This document shows, piece after piece, positions 63,665 through 64,000 of a DNA stretch of 64,000 bases. The first letter of the stretch is position 1; every line of letters starts with the position of its first letter. The notes under the pieces are model-generated. The model ran no database searches and was not told the origin of the DNA. It saw only the letters and a list, made by a program, of their open reading frames with translations. The stretch is from Acidobacteriota bacterium (GTDB lineage Bacteria; Acidobacteriota; Terriglobia; Bryobacterales; Bryobacteraceae). The stretch covers positions 62,001-126,000 of the forward strand of contig JACPNQ010000027.1 of NCBI GenBank assembly GCA_016185425.1. Direction: 5' to 3'. The position numbers and the translations under genes are program-made.

Positions 63665-63738
63665 TCCGTCATTATTAACCCTCGCGCCAGATGTTATTAG
63701 CTGAAAAATAGACCCATCTCCCAGGAGAACCGAATACT

Positions 63739-63846
63739 ATGGCCCACAAAAAGGCCACTTGTTTCAGGCGTTCGCAGGTCCACTATGTGCGTCGCGTAAC
63801 GAAATCTCCAACAGCTTGGGGCCGGATACGGCGGCAGCCATGTTGA
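63739..63846 (+). CDS. Possible very short gene, doubtful
   Basis: 35 codons, basic (MAHKKATCFRRSQVHYVRRV). An AGGAG lies 11 nt before the ATG, a little far. The stop overlaps the start of the next frame (63840). No family recognised. The competing frame open through this stretch joins the downstream gene without a stop, so the region may instead be its longer N-terminus. Confidence 0.3.
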   Translation: MAHKKATCFRRSQVHYVRRVTKSPTAWGRIRRQPC

Positions 63847-64000
63847 AAATTCGCGACTCACAAATGAACGAGTTGGCCGAATCGCTATTCCGGCGAGATC
63901 TGGTCCGGCTTTCGCAGGAGCGATTGGTGGACTTGTTCCCGGACGAGTTGGCCGGAGTGACCCGCGACGAGCGGCTGCGTCGCGTCGAGTACGGTGTTCT
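63840..64000 (+). CDS. Partial gene running off the right edge
   Basis: At least 53 residues from the ATG at 63840: MLKIRDSQMNELAESLFRRD, then LVRLSQERLVDLFPDELAG. The frame is open to the window end. Proteins with a similar N-terminus (short, acidic/basic helical, beginning with an MLxIRxxQM-like motif) accompany type VI-like secretion or toxin-delivery gene sets in other bacteria; this is recollection of family context, not proof. The full length and function cannot be judged here. Confidence 0.55.
   Translation, partial: MLKIRDSQMNELAESLFRRDLVRLSQERLVDLFPDELAGVTRDERLRRVEYGV

Overview
The window looks like chromosomal DNA of an acidobacterium, most likely of the Solibacter/Bryobacter branch. 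This is inferred from several family-level signs: two very large Oar-like TonB-dependent receptors with an N-terminal carboxypeptidase-regulatory domain, a VWFA-related protein of the type described from Acidobacteria, a PEP-CTERM protein, an alternative complex III (ACIII)-caa3 respiratory cluster, and high-GC coding throughout. No rRNA gene or other species-level marker is present.

Layout. 0-2.8 kb: 3' end of a PEP-CTERM gene, then leftward genes for a frameshifted BLUF photoreceptor, a SAM methyltransferase and a glycine/tyrosine-rich exported protein. 3-6.6 kb: TonB-dependent receptor. 6.6-8.7 kb: histidine kinase and a response regulator with an XRE-type HTH output, transcribed away from a 12.4-kb rightward respiratory operon (8.9-21.3 kb): actABCDEF, a small membrane protein, SCO, and a caa3-type cytochrome oxidase (subunits II, I, III, IV). 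21.3-29.6 kb: VWFA protein, moaC-moeA, amidase, an M16 peptidase pair and an enolase-superfamily enzyme. 30-37 kb: DUF418 membrane protein, seven-heme cytochrome c, second TonB receptor and a mannonate-dehydratase-like enzyme. 37-46 kb: EF-G-like GTPase, LysM lytic transglycosylase, acidic/lysine-rich protein, HipA-like kinase, glycine-oxidase-like FAD enzyme, class IV aminotransferase and zinc-ribbon protein. 46-51.6 kb: leftward rod-shape operon mreB-mreC-mreD-mrdA-rodA. 51.7-57.8 kb: HEXXH protein, beta-propeller, DUF6544-like protein, nitroreductase-like protein, M19 dipeptidase and a frameshifted exported protein.

A tRNA-Ser(GGA) at 57.9 kb marks a change in character. From there to the end the DNA is sparse, with small genes (a DUF3606-like protein, two related mini-proteins, a DUF7674-like protein), a frameshifted serine hydrolase, a cupredoxin with a clear promoter/operator, an internally deleted HtrA protease and a duplicated small gene whose second copy is gutted. 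I read this as an accessory, decaying region, possibly an old island at the tRNA.

How genes work together: ACIII oxidises menaquinol and passes electrons through its c-hemes to the cytochrome c domain of the caa3 oxidase, with SCO serving CuA assembly. The divergent two-component system is positioned to regulate this operon, though that is inference. MoaC/MoeA make molybdenum cofactor. MreBCD-PBP2-RodA run lateral wall synthesis and the LysM transglycosylase trims peptidoglycan. Frameshifts in three otherwise well-preserved genes (BLUF, the 57-kb gene, the serine hydrolase) could be real pseudogenes or single-base assembly errors.
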